Part shown: in pieces, positions 8,019-17,099 of the stretch
Position numbering within the stretch: position 1 is the stretch's first letter
Layout of the letters: each line of letters opens with the position of its first letter
DNA from: a bacterium
Lineage (GTDB): Bacteria > Auribacterota > Tritonobacteria > UBA1439
Assembly: GCA_028716845.1 (NCBI GenBank)
Contig: JAQUPF010000003.1
Coordinates: 62,001 to 126,000, forward strand
Reading direction: 5' to 3'
Length of the DNA: 64,000 nucleotides
The notes under the pieces: model-generated
Told to the model about the DNA's origin: nothing
What the model saw: the letters and a program-made list of their open reading frames with translations, nothing else
The model's database searches: none
Program-made: the position numbers and the translations under genes

Positions 8019-8345
8019 ATGAAGTGGCTGGCACCAGTGCTGGTGGTTGCGCTGGCCCTTCCCCTGCTGGTCGCGTCCGACCTCTCCGCCGCGTGCGCAG
8101 AGGGTCAGATCGACATCAACACGGCGACGGAGGCTCAGCTCAGGACCGTGAAGGGGATCGGGCCGAAGAGGGCCGAGGCGATCATCGAGGGCCGTCCGTA
8201 CTCGTCGGTCGACGACCTGCGGAAGGTCAAGGGCATCGGCGAGAAGACGCTCGAATCAATGCGTCCCAGTCTCTGCGTCGGCAAGGCCGCTCCCGCGGCG
8301 AAGGCAGTCGAGGCGGATCTGCCCCCGGCGGAAGAGGCGTACTGA
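8019..8345 (+). CDS. Small secreted helix-hairpin-helix protein (ComEA-like domain)
   Basis: This is a 108-residue protein with a signal peptide (about residues 1-25: basic MKW, hydrophobic core, A-S-D-L-S-A-A) followed by one ComEA-type double HhH DNA-binding unit. The motifs are IDINTATEAQLRTVKGIGPK and VDDLRKVKGIGEKTLESM. The tail is short and Ala/Pro-rich. Export plus a DNA-binding fold suggests periplasmic DNA capture, but it lacks the SLBB domain and membrane anchor of classical ComEA, which is present elsewhere in this window (43332-43937). The start is fixed by GGAAAGGAGGTG. The gene stands alone between a promoter and a terminator. Confidence 0.82.
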   Translation: MKWLAPVLVVALALPLLVASDLSAACAEGQIDINTATEAQLRTVKGIGPKRAEAIIEGRPYSSVDDLRKVKGIGEKTLESMRPSLCVGKAAPAAKAVEADLPPAEEAY

Positions 8346-8362
8346 CAATCAGACCGTTCTCC

Positions 8363-8396
8363 GGAGGGGAACCCGCCCGGGTTCCCCTCCGTCTTT
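8363..8396 (+). terminator. Rho-independent terminator after the HhH gene
   Basis: GGAGGGGAACCC (8363-8374) pairs perfectly with GGGTTCCCCTCC (8379-8390) over a 4-nt loop, followed by GTCTTTT. Confidence 0.88.
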
Positions 8397-8419
8397 TCCA
8401 CGCCCGAGGGGGGTGAACG

Positions 8420-9637
8420 CTGAGCTCGCGGAAATCGTCCATCCCCGCCTTTCTCGGCGACCATCTCCGCGCCAGGACCTCTCCCCCGTTCTCCGTCCGC
8501 GGCAATCTCGCCGGCGCGCTGCGGCCCCCCGACCGCCTGGATGATGTCGCCCGCGCCGTCGTGGCCTGCGGGCGCGCCGGCGGCACGGTCTCCCTCTCGA
8601 TCGGCCGCGGCCCCGACGCGGTCGCCGCGGCGGCCATCCTCCTCTCCGTCTGCCTGAAGGCCGGGGCCCGCCGCCCGCCGCGCGCCGGAGGCGACCTGTT
8701 CGACGCGCCCGCGCCCGCCGCGGGAATCCGCCTCGCCGTCGCGCCCGACCGCCTCGACATCGACGGCATCCCCGTCGCGCGGCGCGCGCCCCTCTCCCTC
8801 TCGTCGCTCGCGCTCATGGCGGCCGACGCCGTCTTCGTCGCGGGCGCGCTCGATTATCCCGCCGACTTCGTCGCGTTCGATTTCGAAACGACGGGCCGGA
8901 ATCCGGTCGAGGACGAGATCACAGAGATCGGCGCGGTGAAGGTGGAGGCGGGCCGCGAGACCGCCGTCTTCTCCTCGTTCGTGAAGCCGCGTCGGCCCAT
9001 TCCGCCCGAGGTGGTGGGGATCACCGGCATCACCGACGAGATGGTCGCCGGGGCGCCCCCCCCGGCGGAGGCGCTCGCGCGGTTCCTCGACTTCGCCGGC
9101 GCGCTCCCCCTCGTCGCGCACAACACCCCGTTCGACATCGGGTTCCTCTCGCACCACGCCCGGACGTCGCTCGGGCGCGAGGTCAGGCCCGACACGGAGG
9201 ACACCCTCCTCATGGCGCGCTGGCTCTTCCCCGAAGCCCCCGGCCACCGGCTCGGGGACGTGGCGGCGATCGCGGGCGTGGCGCTGCCCGGCTGGCACCG
9301 GGCCGAGAACGACGCGCGCGCCGTGGCGGGGATATACCTCCGGCTCATCGCGCGCGACAGGGAGGAGCGGCGCGACCTGCGCCTCAAGGAATACTGCGAC
9401 CTCGCCGCGCTGGGGACGATCGCCTCCGGCCTGCCGCTCGAGGGGGAGAACGGCCTCGTCGTGAAGCGCGGCCTGGGGATGATGCTCAGGCGGTTCGGCC
9501 CGCTGCCGCCGTCGCCCCCGCCGGCCCGCGGCGCGGAACCGCCCCCGGAGCGGACGGCGGAGAGGCTTCTCTCGCCGGACGACGGGGCGCGCCGCGAGGC
9601 GGCGCTCATCCTCCTCGCCGGTCTCGGGGGAAGTTGA
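8420..9637 (+). CDS. DEDDh 3'-5' exonuclease, DNA polymerase III epsilon-like
   Basis: The exonuclease domain shows all three motifs: ExoI FDFETTG, ExoII HNTPFDIGFL and ExoIII HRAENDARAVAG with the DEDDh histidine (about residues 153, 233 and 293). The domain resembles DnaQ/PolC proofreading nucleases. It is preceded by about 140 residues of unknown function and followed by a Pro-rich linker. The start is uncertain. The first GTG is at 8561 without a ribosome site, but the frame and its GC-rich third positions extend back to a CTG at 8420 that follows GAGGGGGGTG. I take the CTG tentatively. The 3' end is 6 nt from the converging dehydratase gene. Confidence 0.75.
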   Translation: MSSRKSSIPAFLGDHLRARTSPPFSVRGNLAGALRPPDRLDDVARAVVACGRAGGTVSLSIGRGPDAVAAAAILLSVCLKAGARRPPRAGGDLFDAPAPAAGIRLAVAPDRLDIDGIPVARRAPLSLSSLALMAADAVFVAGALDYPADFVAFDFETTGRNPVEDEITEIGAVKVEAGRETAVFSSFVKPRRPIPPEVVGITGITDEMVAGAPPPAEALARFLDFAGALPLVAHNTPFDIGFLSHHARTSLGREVRPDTEDTLLMARWLFPEAPGHRLGDVAAIAGVALPGWHRAENDARAVAGIYLRLIARDREERRDLRLKEYCDLAALGTIASGLPLEGENGLVVKRGLGMMLRRFGPLPPSPPPARGAEPPPERTAERLLSPDDGARREAALILLAGLGGS

Positions 9638-9643
9638 CCGTCG

Positions 9644-10099
9644 TCAATCGGGCCGGAGGCCGCCGAACAGCCCCCCGCTGAAGACGAAGCCGCGGGCGCC
9701 CAGCCGGTCCGCGTCCCTGTCGGTGAGGAGCGCGAAGACGAGCGTCGCCCGCCCCACCTCGACGTCGCCGCGGAGGATCCTGCACGACGCCCGCGCCCCC
9801 TCCTCCCGGATGTCCTCCAGGACCGCCTCGATGACGAGGGCGTCGCCCGGCCGGGCGAGTTCGGCGAACTCGGCCCGGTCGATCTTGGCGAGGATGACGT
9901 CCCGCTCGAACCGGGTGGTCTTCCCGAGGAGGATGCCGGCCGTCTGGGCCATCGACTCGATGAGGAGCGTCTGCGGGACGAAGGGGATCCCCGGGAAATG
10001 GCGGTCGAGGTACTCGGCGTTCGCGGGGACGGTCCGCGCGGCGCGCGCGCGCTCGCCCTCGCGAAGCTCGACGATGTCGTCTATGTGGATCCAGCGCAT
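9644..10099 (-). CDS. FabZ-like hotdog dehydratase (first of two)
   Basis: This 151-residue single hotdog domain has H34 in DRHFPGIP and E48 in L-I-E-S-M-A-Q, the catalytic pair of 3-hydroxyacyl-ACP dehydratases. The usual P-G after the HFP motif is P-Q here (F-V-P-Q-T-L-L). It is the last gene of an accessory fatty-acid type cluster (dehydratase, reductase, ACP, AcpS, dehydratase). The start follows GGGGAG by 8 nt. It may serve as the genome's main FabZ or act on a special acyl chain; the sequence alone does not decide. Confidence 0.8.
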   Translation of the reverse strand: MRWIHIDDIVELREGERARAARTVPANAEYLDRHFPGIPFVPQTLLIESMAQTAGILLGKTTRFERDVILAKIDRAEFAELARPGDALVIEAVLEDIREEGARASCRILRGDVEVGRATLVFALLTDRDADRLGARGFVFSGGLFGGLRPD

Positions 10100-10160
10100 C
10101 CGGTCCGCTCCCCGCGGCGGAATCGGGCATCCGGCGCGAACGGACGGCCGGACGGCGCAT

Positions 10161-10553
10161 TCATCCGAGCACGACCGCCCGGGCGAGAGCGTATGCCTCG
10201 CAGGCCGAGACCGACAGTTCGACGCGCGCGCCGCCCATCTCGGCGAGCCGCCGCCGGGCGGCCCCGCGCAGCTCGGCGCGCCAAGGGCGCGCCCGCCCGC
10301 CCGTGATCGTGATCTCGTTCCAGCGCAGGCCCTGTCCCCATCCGCGGCCGAGCGCCTTGAAGACGGCCTCCTTGCCGGCGAAACAGCAGGCGAGGTGCCC
10401 GGCGCGCCCGCGGGAGGGGGCTGCGGCCTGCTCCGGGGGGGTGAAGACGCGGCCGAGACGGTTCCCGGCGCGCCCGATCAGGCCGGCGACCCTCGCGACC
10501 TCGGTGACGTCGATGCCGATCGCGAGCGGCCTACGGGAGGGCGTTCCGGACAT
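10161..10553 (-). CDS. acpS: Holo-[acyl-carrier-protein] synthase
   Basis: This 130-residue phosphopantetheinyl transferase moves 4'-phosphopantetheine from CoA to the serine of ACP. GIDVTEVARV carries the Mg-binding Asp, and FAGKEAVFKALG is the second conserved motif. The ATG at 10553 overlaps the end of the upstream ACP gene by 23 nt, so the two are translationally coupled and the ACP at 10531-10914 is a likely substrate. There are two ACPs in the window, and this enzyme may load both. Confidence 0.88.
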   Translation of the reverse strand: MSGTPSRRPLAIGIDVTEVARVAGLIGRAGNRLGRVFTPPEQAAAPSRGRAGHLACCFAGKEAVFKALGRGWGQGLRWNEITITGGRARPWRAELRGAARRRLAEMGGARVELSVSACEAYALARAVVLG

Positions 10554-10914
10554 AGCGCGTGATGAGGTCGACCGTGAAGAGGTTCGAAAAGTTGCCGACG
10601 CGAGGGTCATTCTCGAGCGACCGGATGTCCGCGAACGGCATGCGCCGCTTGATTTCGGCGAGCCCCTCGGGCGTCACCCGCCCGTCCTTGACGAACGCCT
10701 CGTCCTGGAGGATGTTCTCGGGGAAGAGCCCGCCGCGCGGGATCTTGATATTGAACGCCTTCTCGAGCCGGAAGACGATGTCGAGGAAATCGATCGACTC
10801 GGCGCCGAGGTCCTCCATGATCCTCGCCTCCGGCCTGATCTCGCCCTCCTCGACGCCGAGCGCCTCGACGAGGCACTCCTTCACCTTCGCGTACACCTCG
10901 TTCGCGTCAGCCAT
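10531..10914 (-). CDS. Unusual long acyl carrier protein
   Basis: This 127-residue acidic ACP has attachment Ser40 in DLGAESIDFLD rather than the standard D-S-L context. After helix IV-like sequence there is an extra C-terminal stretch of about 45 residues (MPFADIRSLENDPRVGNFSN and onward) absent from normal 75-80-residue ACPs. The second ACP in the window (20505-20750) is of normal type. It sits between a FabG-like reductase and AcpS, so it probably carries the chain for this accessory cluster. A separate role from core fatty-acid synthesis is inferred. Confidence 0.82.
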   Translation of the reverse strand: MADANEVYAKVKECLVEALGVEEGEIRPEARIMEDLGAESIDFLDIVFRLEKAFNIKIPRGGLFPENILQDEAFVKDGRVTPEGLAEIKRRMPFADIRSLENDPRVGNFSNLFTVDLITRYVRNALP

Positions 10915-10984
10915 CGCCCCCTCCTGTCATTGCCGATTCTCAATCCCGCCGCGCGCGGGTCATGGGCGCATCGCCGTGGGGAAC

Positions 10985-11005
10985 CCGGCCGCCAGGGGCG
11001 GCCGG
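10985..11005 (-). terminator. GC-rich hairpin after the accessory reductase
   Basis: CCGGCCGCC (10985-10993) pairs with GGCGGCCGG (10997-11005) over 3 nt, immediately after the reductase stop codon. No T-run follows, so it may slow transcription or protect RNA rather than terminate fully. Confidence 0.45.
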
Positions 11006-11006
11006 A

Positions 11007-11771
11007 TCAAAATTGTATCGAAGCGGCGAGCCCCCCGTCCACATCAATCACCTGCCCGGTGATGTACGAGGCCGCCGGGGAGGCGAGAAAGAGGACCGCG
11101 CCGACGATGTCCCCCGGCTCGGCGAACCGGCGCATCGGGATCGCCTTCCTGAGGGCGTCCCCCGCGAGCCCCCGCACCGTGGCGGTCATGTCGGTCACCA
11201 CCAGCCCCGGGGCGACGGCGTTGACGGTGATCCCGCGGGGGGCGAGCTCGAGCGCCGCCGCCCTCGTCAGGGCCTCGAGCCCCGCCTTCGACGCGGCGTA
11301 GTTCGACTGCCCGCGCCCTCCCCGCCGCGCCGCGACGGAGGAGATGTTGATGATCCTCCCCTCGCGGCGGGGCACCATCCCCTCGACGACCGCGCGCATG
11401 AAGTGGAATGCGCCGCCGAGGTTCGTCTCGAGGACGGCGCGCCAGTCCTCGACCGCCATGGAGGCCAGGAGCGCGTCCCGCACGATCCCCGCGCAGTTGA
11501 CGAGGATGTGGATGTCGCCGAACCGCGCGGTGACGGCGGCGACCGCCTCCCGCACCGCCTCCCAGTCGCGCGCGTCGCAGCGGACGGCCATGCCGCGCCC
11601 GCCGCGCGCCTCGATCCCCGCGACGGCGCCCTCGGCCTCCCCGCCGCCCTTCGCGTCGACGATCGCGACGGCCGCCCCGCGTTCGGCGAAGCCGAGGGCC
11701 ACGGCCCCGCCGATCCCCCCCGCCCCGCCGGTGACGACGACCGTCTTCCCGCTGAACTCCGCCCCGCTCAT
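11007..11771 (-). CDS. SDR-family 3-oxoacyl-ACP reductase-like protein
   Basis: This 254-residue short-chain dehydrogenase has the nucleotide motif TGGAGGIGG, N-C-A-G, catalytic Ser in INISSVAARRG and YAASK, ending in DVDGG. It is a FabG homologue reducing 3-ketoacyl-ACP with NAD(P)H. It is separate from the fabG at 20779-21519 in the core operon, so two copies exist in one window. It is placed between a dehydratase and an ACP in an accessory acyl-chain cluster. Confidence 0.85.
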   Translation of the reverse strand: MSGAEFSGKTVVVTGGAGGIGGAVALGFAERGAAVAIVDAKGGGEAEGAVAGIEARGGRGMAVRCDARDWEAVREAVAAVTARFGDIHILVNCAGIVRDALLASMAVEDWRAVLETNLGGAFHFMRAVVEGMVPRREGRIINISSVAARRGGRGQSNYAASKAGLEALTRAAALELAPRGITVNAVAPGLVVTDMTATVRGLAGDALRKAIPMRRFAEPGDIVGAVLFLASPAASYITGQVIDVDGGLAASIQF

Positions 11772-11772
11772 C

Positions 11773-12246
11773 TCAACCTCCCCCGGCCGGCCGCCCGAGG
11801 AGGGCGGCGCGCCGCTCCTCCAGGAACGCCTCGAGCGACGCGCGCGCGGCGCCGTCCAGGCCGTCGAGCGGGACGCGGCGGAGGACGAACTTCCCCGCGA
11901 CCGCCCGCTCGCCCCCGACGGAGCCGGCGCCGGTGAATGACGGATCCTCGTCCCGGTCGCCGGCGATCGCCGCCTCGACCCGCAGCTCGTCGCCGGGCCG
12001 CACGACCCGCCCGTACCTGACCGCCCGCGCCTCGCGGAGGGCGAAGATCCCCCCGCCTTCGCCGCCGAGCCGCATGAGCCATGCCGCCGCCTCCACGAGC
12101 GCCTCGAGCATGATGACGCCGGGCATGATCGGGAACGACGGAAAATGGTCCGCGAGGTATTCCTCGGACTGCGACAGCGTCACCGTCGCCTCGATCCGGC
12201 GGCCCGCCTCGCAGCCGGTGATCCGGTCGAGCACCGGGAATGCCAT
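11773..12246 (-). CDS. FabZ-like hotdog dehydratase (second of two)
   Basis: This 157-residue hotdog protein has ADHFPSFPIMPGVIMLE, giving catalytic H34 and E48 with the normal P-G. Its stop is next to the reductase start (11771), and its ATG lies 25 nt after smc. Sequence after residue 75 diverges from ordinary FabZ. Two different dehydratases in one five-gene set suggest either two dehydration steps, as in polyene-type chains, or a heterodimer. Confidence 0.8.
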   Translation of the reverse strand: MAFPVLDRITGCEAGRRIEATVTLSQSEEYLADHFPSFPIMPGVIMLEALVEAAAWLMRLGGEGGGIFALREARAVRYGRVVRPGDELRVEAAIAGDRDEDPSFTGAGSVGGERAVAGKFVLRRVPLDGLDGAARASLEAFLEERRAALLGRPAGGG

Positions 12247-12271
12247 GCCGTCACCTCCCCCGCCGCGGCCC

Positions 12272-15200
12272 TCAGCGCGGCTCCGCCTCCTTCTCCTTCC
12301 GGAACTTCACCGAGACCACCTTCGAGACGCCCTTCTCCTCCATCGTGATCCCGTACATCACGTCCGCCAGGCTGATCGTCCGCTTGTTGTGCGTGATGAT
12401 GATGAACTGCGTGCGCTCGAGGAACGAGCCGAGCATCTCCAGGAACCGGTTGATGTTCGACTCGTCGAGGGGGGCGTCGATCTCGTCGAGGACGCAGAAC
12501 GGGCTCGGCCGCACCTTGAAGATGGCGAAGAGGAGGGCGACGGCGGTGAGGGCCTTCTCGCCCCCCGACAGGAGGGAGATCCCCTGGAGCCGCTTCCCCG
12601 GCGGGCGCGCCATGATGTTGATCCCCGCCTCGAGGACGTCCGCCCCCTCCTCGAGGAGCAGGTCCGCGCTCCCGCCGCCGAAGAGGTCCTTGAAGAGATC
12701 CGTGAAATTCGACCGGATCGCCCCGAACGTCTCCGTGAACATCCGCCTCGTCTCGACGTTGATCTTCCCGATCGCCTTCAGGAGCGAATCCTTCGCCGAG
12801 AGGAGGTCCCGCTCCTGTTCGGTCAGGAAGGCGAGCCGGCCGGCGAGCTCCTCCTGCTCCTCGAGGGCGCCCATGTTGACCGGGCCCATGCGGCGGAGCT
12901 TCTCGCGGAGCTCGACGACCTCCGCCCCGACCGCCTCCCAGTCGGTGACGGCCTCGTCCACGGCGACCGACGCCGGATCCGTCCCGTACTGCCCGACGAT
13001 CGAGTCGACGAGCGCCTGCCGCCGGGCGCGCGCCCCGGCGAGCGCAACCTCGATCTTCCTGATCTCGTCCTTGCGCGCCTCGAGCCCCGCGACCGCCTCG
13101 CGGAGGAGGTCGCCCGCGCGCTTCTGCCGCTCGTAGAGCGACGCCTTCCCCTCCTCCCGCCGGCGCGCGTCGCTGTCGGAGGTCTCCCGCTCCCGGAGGA
13201 GGGTCTCGACGGCGATCTTGAGCGCGGCGACCTCGCGGGCGAGCGCCGCCCGCCGGGCCGCCGCCCGCTCCCGCTGCTCGCGCTGCCCCCGCAGCGCCGA
13301 CTCGCTCTGCGCGACCTGGGCGCGGAGGCGCTCGAGCCCCGACCGCAGGCCGCCCGCCTTCTCCCGCGCCGCGGCGGCGAGCACCTTGAGGTCCGTCACG
13401 GCGGCCCGCCGCTCCTCGCGCTCCCTCGAGCGCGCGGCCGCCTCCTCCCGCGCCGCCCGCACCGCCTCCTGGAGTTCCCGCTCCCGCTCCCGGCGCGCGG
13501 CCACGGACGCCTCGATCGCCGCCTCCCGGGCGGACGACTCCCGGCCTCCCGCGTCGATTTCCGCGGCCTCGGCGAGGACCGCCTCGGTCTCCGAATCGAT
13601 CCGCTCGAGCGCGGCCGCCGAGGCGGCCTCCTCCGCGTTCGCGCGGGCGAGGGCGATGTCCGCCCCGCGCAGCCGCTCCCCCGCCCCGGCCGCCGCCGCG
13701 TCGGCCTCGCGGACCGCCTCCCCGGCCCCGGCGATTTCGGCGAGGAGCCCGGCCATCCCCCCGCGGAGCGCGTCGGCCCGGGAGAGCTCGCGATCGAGCT
13801 CGTTCCGCGCGGAGACGGCCATGCACGCCGCCCGCCCGCCGGCGACCGTCCGCGCCTCGCCGCCCGCCACGAGCAGCTCGCCCGCGCGCGTGGCGAGCCG
13901 GACGCCCGGCCGGCACGACCCGAGGAGGGCCCGCGCCTCGTCGAGCCCCTCCACGAAGTAGGCGCCCGCGAGGAGGCGGCGCGCCGCGGGTCCGAAGGAG
14001 GGCTCGAACGACACGAGGTCGATCGCCCTCCCGGCGAGCCCCGGCCCCCGGAGGCCCCCGACGTCGGGGGGCTCCGCGAGGCCTTCGGCCGGAAGGAAGA
14101 ACGCCTCCTCCCCCCCCTCGAGCAGGCGGGCGGCGAGGAGCGCGTCGTCGAGCGATCCGGCAAGGATGAACTGGAGGGCGTGGCCGAGCGCCGCCTCGAG
14201 GGCGCGCTCGTAGCCGGGGGAGGCGGTGATCCGATCCGCCGCCACGCCGAGGATCCCCGCGAGGCCCCCGCCGCCCGCCGCCGCCATGACGCGCCGGACG
14301 CCGTCGCCGAGCCCCTCGCGGTTCTCGATGCAGCGGCGGAGGGCGGCGCACATCGAATCGCAGCGGGCGATCTCGGCGTCCCTTCGGGCCCGTTCGTCCC
14401 GGAGCGCCTCGAGCGCCCGCCGCGCCTCATCGCCGCGCCGCCCGGCGTCCGCGACCGCGGCCGCGGCGGCCTGCCGGCCCCGCTCGATCTCCTCCCTGCC
14501 GGCGCGCTTCCCCTCGAGCGCCCGGGAGGCCTCCTCGCGCCGCTCGGCGAGCTCGCGCCGCTCGACCTCGAGGCGCGCGGCGCGGAGGGCGGCGCCCCGC
14601 GCGGCGGCGCGGAGGGCGTCGAGCTCGTTCCGCTCCCGCGAGGCGAGGTTGACGACGTCGATCAGCTCTGCCTGCCGGGCGCCGAGCCGTTCCTCGCATT
14701 CAGAGAGGGCCGCGGCCGACTCCTCGAGGCCCCGCTCCGCCGCGGCGCATTCCGAGGCGGCCCGTTCGGCGGCGCGCGCCGCCTCGTCCGCTCCCGCCTC
14801 GAGGCCGGCCCGCTCCTCGACGAGCGCCGCGAGCGCCTCCTCGAGGGCCCGGATCTCCCCGTCGAAGAGCCGCTCCGACTCCTCGAGCTCGCGGATGAGG
14901 CGCTCGTCCGCCTCGATGCGACTCCGGTTGTTCTCGATGCCGCCGGCGACCCCCTCCCGCCGCGCCTGGAGCGAGTCGACGTCCCGGTCGAGGTCGTGGA
15001 GCGCCTCGCGGAGCGATTCCGCCTCGGCCTCGAGCCGCGCGATCTCCGCCTTCATCTCCGCCTCGCGGCCGGCGGCCTCCCCGCGCGCGGCCTCGCCCCG
15101 CGCGATCTCGGCGTCGAGGTCCGCGAGGCGGCGCGAGGCGTACCTGATCTCCAGGTCCCGCAGCCGGTCGCCCACCTCCTTCGCCCGGCGCGCCCGCGCG

Positions 15201-15826
15201 GCCTGCCGCTCCACGGAGGCGAGCTGCCGGCGCACCTCCCCGATGATGTCCCCCAACCGCGCGAGGTTCGCCTCGGTCGAGTCGAGCTTCCGGAGCGCCT
15301 CCCGCTTCCGCTCCTTGTACTTCGTGATGCCGGCGGCCTCCTCGAAGATGAAGCGCCGGTCCTCGGGGCGGGAGGAGATGACCATGTCCATCTTCCCCTG
15401 CTCGATGATCGAGTAGGCGCTCAGGCCGATGCCGGTCCCCATGAAGATCTCCTCGATGTCCCTGAGGCGGCACGGGTTCCTGTTGATGAGGTACTGCCCC
15501 TCGCCCGAGCGGAAGGCGCGGCGGGTGACGGTGACCTCGCTCCAGTCGACGCCGAGGGAGGCGTCGGCCCCGGCGAGTGTGAGCGAGACCTCCGCGAGGC
15601 CGAGGGGCTTCCGCCCGTCGGAGCCGCAGAAGATGACGTCCTCCATCCGGGCGCCGCGGAGGAGCCGGGCGTTCTGCTCGCCGAGGACCCACCGGATGGC
15701 GTCGGCGATATTGCTCTTGCCGCAGCCGTTCGGCCCCACGATCGCCGTCACGCCCGGCTCGAAGTTGAAGCGGGTCCGGTCAGGGAAGGACTTGAAGCCG
15801 ATCAGGTCGAGGGACTTGAAGTACAT
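12272..15826 (-). CDS. smc: Chromosome segregation ATPase SMC
   Basis: This is a full-length 1184-residue SMC. The N-terminal head has Walker [10 protein letters not shown] (31-39). Long Ala/Arg/Glu-rich coiled coils flank a hinge at about residues 490-660. The C-terminal head has the signature [11 protein letters not shown] (about 1080) and Walker [12 protein letters not shown] (about 1110). It works with ScpA/ScpB, not seen here, to compact and separate chromosomes. It lies between etfA and the accessory acyl cluster on the same strand. A 1356-residue antisense frame across it is an artefact of GC bias. Confidence 0.97.
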   Translation of the reverse strand: MYFKSLDLIGFKSFPDRTRFNFEPGVTAIVGPNGCGKSNIADAIRWVLGEQNARLLRGARMEDVIFCGSDGRKPLGLAEVSLTLAGADASLGVDWSEVTVTRRAFRSGEGQYLINRNPCRLRDIEEIFMGTGIGLSAYSIIEQGKMDMVISSRPEDRRFIFEEAAGITKYKERKREALRKLDSTEANLARLGDIIGEVRRQLASVERQAARARRAKEVGDRLRDLEIRYASRRLADLDAEIARGEAARGEAAGREAEMKAEIARLEAEAESLREALHDLDRDVDSLQARREGVAGGIENNRSRIEADERLIRELEESERLFDGEIRALEEALAALVEERAGLEAGADEAARAAERAASECAAAERGLEESAAALSECEERLGARQAELIDVVNLASRERNELDALRAAARGAALRAARLEVERRELAERREEASRALEGKRAGREEIERGRQAAAAAVADAGRRGDEARRALEALRDERARRDAEIARCDSMCAALRRCIENREGLGDGVRRVMAAAGGGGLAGILGVAADRITASPGYERALEAALGHALQFILAGSLDDALLAARLLEGGEEAFFLPAEGLAEPPDVGGLRGPGLAGRAIDLVSFEPSFGPAARRLLAGAYFVEGLDEARALLGSCRPGVRLATRAGELLVAGGEARTVAGGRAACMAVSARNELDRELSRADALRGGMAGLLAEIAGAGEAVREADAAAAGAGERLRGADIALARANAEEAASAAALERIDSETEAVLAEAAEIDAGGRESSAREAAIEASVAARRERERELQEAVRAAREEAAARSREREERRAAVTDLKVLAAAAREKAGGLRSGLERLRAQVAQSESALRGQREQRERAAARRAALAREVAALKIAVETLLRERETSDSDARRREEGKASLYERQKRAGDLLREAVAGLEARKDEIRKIEVALAGARARRQALVDSIVGQYGTDPASVAVDEAVTDWEAVGAEVVELREKLRRMGPVNMGALEEQEELAGRLAFLTEQERDLLSAKDSLLKAIGKINVETRRMFTETFGAIRSNFTDLFKDLFGGGSADLLLEEGADVLEAGINIMARPPGKRLQGISLLSGGEKALTAVALLFAIFKVRPSPFCVLDEIDAPLDESNINRFLEMLGSFLERTQFIIITHNKRTISLADVMYGITMEEKGVSKVVSVKFRKEKEAEPR

Positions 15827-15868
15827 CGGTCACCGCTTCCGGGCATCGCGCCGGCGCCGGGAGCCGTC

Positions 15869-17065
15869 TCACGCCTTCCGGCGCTGCTGGATTTCACGGG
15901 TGAGGCGGGGGATGATCTCGAACAGGTCGCCGACGAGGCCGTACGTCGCCACCTTGAAGATCGGCGCCTCCTGGTCCTTGTTGATCGCCACGATCGCGCC
16001 TGAGGACTGCATCCCCACGAGGTGCTGGATGGCGCCGGAGATGCCGCAGGCGATGTAGAGCTTCGGCTGGACGGTCTTCCCCGTCTGGCCGACCTGGAAC
16101 GAGTACGGCACCCAGCCGGCGTCGACGGCCGAGCGGGAGGCGCCGACGGCCGCCCCGAGCGCGCGGGCGAGCTCGGAGAGGATCGCGAAGTTCTCCGGCT
16201 TCCGCATCCCCCGGCCGCCGGAGACGATGATGTCGGCCTCCGCGATGTTGATCGTCTCGGCGGCCTCCTCGACGCTCTCGAGCACCCGCGCGCGCGATGC
16301 GCGCTCCGCCTCCGTCGGCTCGACGCGGATGATCTCGCCGGTGCGCGTCTCGTCCGCGGGGAGGGGCTCCATCACCTTGTGCCGGACCGTCGCCATCTGC
16401 GGCCGGTGCCGGGGGCAGAGGATGACCGCCATGATGTTCCCGCCGAAGGCGGGCCGGGTCTGCATGAGGTGGCCGCCATCCGGCTGGATGTCGAGGGCGG
16501 TGCAGTCCGCCGTGAGGCCGGTCCCGAGCTCGACGGCGACGCGCGGGACGAGGGAGCGGCCGATGCAGGTCGCGCCCCCCAGGACGATCTCGGGCCGCTG
16601 CTCCCTGATGACGCGGGCGAGGACCTTCGAGTAGGCCTCGTCGTTGAACCGCTCCAGCCCCTCGGCCTCGGCGAGCACCACCCGGTCGGCGCCGCGGGCG
16701 ATGAGCCGCTTCGCGCCCTCGCCGAGGTCTTTCCCGATGAGGACCGCGGTGAGCGGCGTCCCCTTCTCCTCGGCGAGCCGCCGCCCGGCCCCGAGGAGCT
16801 CGTGGGAGATGCTCTGGATCTCCCCCCGCTTCTGCTCGGCGACGACGAGGACGCCCTCCCACCGCCCCTCGATCGGGGGGGCGCCGCCGATCTTCCGCAT
16901 GACGAGGGCGTCGTACGGGCAGGCGGCCACGCACGCCCCGCAGAGCGTGCAGGTCTCCTTCACCACCGCGAGGTTGTCCTCGAGGGCGAGCGCGTCGTAC
17001 GGGCAGGCGGGGACGCACGCCCCGCAGCCCACGCACTTTTCGGCGATGACTTCGAGCCGCGCCAT
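15869..17065 (-). CDS. etfA: Electron transfer flavoprotein alpha subunit with N-terminal 2[4Fe-4S] ferredoxin domain
   Basis: This 398-residue protein has two CxxCxxCxxxC clusters (C11, C14, C17, C21 and C39, C42, C45, C49) fused to a complete EtfA. The C-terminal FAD region contains [13 protein letters not shown] and [11 protein letters not shown]. Ordinary EtfA lacks the ferredoxin part. The extension is known from CarE of the Acetobacterium caffeyl-CoA reductase/Etf complex, which bifurcates electrons. The order acyl-CoA dehydrogenase, etfB, etfA matches carCDE. I use ATG 17065 because it starts the ferredoxin domain, follows GGGG by a short gap and lies 34 nt after etfB. Confidence 0.92.
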   Translation of the reverse strand: MARLEVIAEKCVGCGACVPACPYDALALEDNLAVVKETCTLCGACVAACPYDALVMRKIGGAPPIEGRWEGVLVVAEQKRGEIQSISHELLGAGRRLAEEKGTPLTAVLIGKDLGEGAKRLIARGADRVVLAEAEGLERFNDEAYSKVLARVIREQRPEIVLGGATCIGRSLVPRVAVELGTGLTADCTALDIQPDGGHLMQTRPAFGGNIMAVILCPRHRPQMATVRHKVMEPLPADETRTGEIIRVEPTEAERASRARVLESVEEAAETINIAEADIIVSGGRGMRKPENFAILSELARALGAAVGASRSAVDAGWVPYSFQVGQTGKTVQPKLYIACGISGAIQHLVGMQSSGAIVAINKDQEAPIFKVATYGLVGDLFEIIPRLTREIQQRRKA

Positions 17066-17099
17066 GTCCCCGGTTGTCCCCCCCCCGCAGCGCGCCGGT

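Noticed and set aside
9644-12246. Aryl polyene or ladderane cluster
   Set aside because: The genes are suggestive, but no ketosynthase, chain-length factor, thioesterase or desaturase is adjacent, so the name is not justified.
11933-16003. Very long plus-strand open frame (about 1356 codons) across smc
   Set aside because: It is antisense to a full SMC with all motifs; its Arg/Glu/Pro/Leu-rich translation is typical of a GC-rich shadow frame.
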